Source of the DNA: Patescibacteria group bacterium
GTDB taxonomy: Bacteria > Patescibacteriota > Minisyncoccia > Moranbacterales > JAKLHP01
Direction: 5' to 3'
Assembly: GCA_022710085.1 (NCBI GenBank)
Contig: JAKLHP010000060.1
Span: 1-5,606 of the forward strand
Length of the DNA: 5,606 bases
In this document: in pieces, positions 5,000-5,606 of the stretch
Layout: every line of letters begins with the position of its first letter
How positions within the stretch are numbered: the stretch's first letter is position 1
Program-made: the position numbers and the translations under genes
The notes under the pieces: model-generated
Told to the model about the DNA's origin: nothing
Databases searched by the model: none
What the model saw: the letters and a program-made list of their open reading frames with translations, nothing else

Positions 5000-5606
5000 A
5001 TGTTTTTAAATTGTTCGGCAAAAATATCAAAAAAAATAATTGATAATTATGAGAAGAATATAAAAAATCTGTCCACTTACCAGACAGGGCATTTTTTTAC
5101 CAGAGCTTTTAAAATTACTGGAAACAAACAGTACGAAAATCAACTTTGTCGATTCATGCTTTCACATGAGCCGAATATTCTTTCTGATTTTTTCAGTAAA
5201 ATTGGAAAGGAAAAGATTGAATACAAGGCGCCAAAAGAAAAACTTTTATCCAGCCTGAGAATCAAGGAGAGATATTTGTTTTATGAAAAAAATCCCAGGA
5301 CAAAACTCTACCTGGACGTTCTGCAATATCTGATATATGTAGATAAGTTTAATTTATGGAATTTTATATTAAAAGGGAAAAAGAATGAATTTATTGAAAT
5401 ATTAAAAAAAGAAGATTTCGTTAAGTTATTCTTGAACGATGAAGCTATTAAAACCAACGGTTCTTATATTTTCAATTCGATTTCCGTTTTAAAAAAAATG
5501 GAAATCTGTGATTTAACTGAAAAAGCTATTTGCATTTTGAAAAACATTTATTTCAATAAAGATTTGTCGATCAAAAGAAATATTTCAAAAAATGAAATAA
5601 TTTCAA
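5000..5606 (+). CDS. Unrecognised, probably helical protein (3' truncated)
   Basis: An ATG at 5000 opens a frame that runs without a stop to the window end, giving 202 residues and an unfinished gene. It begins two bases after the preceding stop; AGGA abuts the ATG but is too close to act as a normal ribosome binding site, so translational coupling is likely. The sequence is charged and lysine-rich, with no signal peptide or membrane segment seen. It looks alpha-helical: a first helix pair (about 8-60) contains STYQTGHFF and TRAFKITGNKQYENQL, a phrase like those in helical-repeat or alpha/alpha-barrel proteins. Later helices follow around 80-150 (LRIKERYLFYEKN, LYLDVLQYLIYVDKF) and 160-185. 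I do not recognise a family. GC is low, roughly 28-30% in the stretches counted by hand. Its tight spacing after the ATP-grasp gene suggests it belongs to the same pathway, perhaps as a substrate-handling or partner protein. That is inference; the rest of the gene is outside the window. Confidence 0.72.
   Translation, partial: MFLNCSAKISKKIIDNYEKNIKNLSTYQTGHFFTRAFKITGNKQYENQLCRFMLSHEPNILSDFFSKIGKEKIEYKAPKEKLLSSLRIKERYLFYEKNPRTKLYLDVLQYLIYVDKFNLWNFILKGKKNEFIEILKKEDFVKLFLNDEAIKTNGSYIFNSISVLKKMEICDLTEKAICILKNIYFNKDLSIKRNISKNEIIS

Noticed and set aside
1..5606. CRISPR array, tRNA or rRNA genes, insertion sequence or attachment site
   Set aside because: No regularly spaced repeats, no cloverleaf or rRNA-like stretches, and no transposase-like coding or terminal inverted repeats were seen; the palindromes are too short and divergent to mark a mobile element.

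Overview
The window reads as a piece of a small, AT-rich bacterial genome, most likely a member of the Candidatus Patescibacteria (CPR). This placement is an inference. It rests on the low GC, the CPR-like wording of the YebC and TrmB-type proteins, start codons without clear Shine-Dalgarno sequences, and a 7TM plus RimK-like ATP-grasp set that I associate from memory with such genomes. TGA is used as a stop in the first gene and no in-frame TGA was seen elsewhere, so the standard bacterial code fits. All genes lie on the + strand.

Layout. Positions 1-434 hold the C-terminal part of a TrmB-like regulator, followed by a probable intrinsic terminator (414-462). A fairly good promoter (464-492) then starts a housekeeping unit: yebC (598-1314), a YebC/TACO1-family translation or regulatory factor, and ruvC (1376-1861), the Holliday junction endonuclease. 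Each of the three intergenic gaps before yebC, ruvC and the next gene carries an AT-rich imperfect palindrome.

From 1917 a second module begins, possibly from its own promoter (1872-1900). It contains a seven-helix membrane protein of the kind usually fused to an inactive transglutaminase (1917-2570), a RimK-like ATP-grasp ligase fused to a retropepsin-like DTGA aspartic protease (2596-3999), a stand-alone ATP-grasp ligase resembling the ATP-grasp part of cyanophycin synthetase (4011-4997), and an unrecognised, probably helical protein that runs off the window (5000-5606). Spacings are 25, 11 and 2 bases, so the four genes look like one operon.

How they may work together (inference): two amide-forming ATP-grasp enzymes, a membrane partner and a tethered protease suggest a pathway that makes and trims a peptide or poly-amino-acid modification at the membrane. 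The substrate cannot be read from the sequence. This module is the most interesting part of the window. GC falls noticeably in its second half, after about 4000, so its two parts may differ in history.
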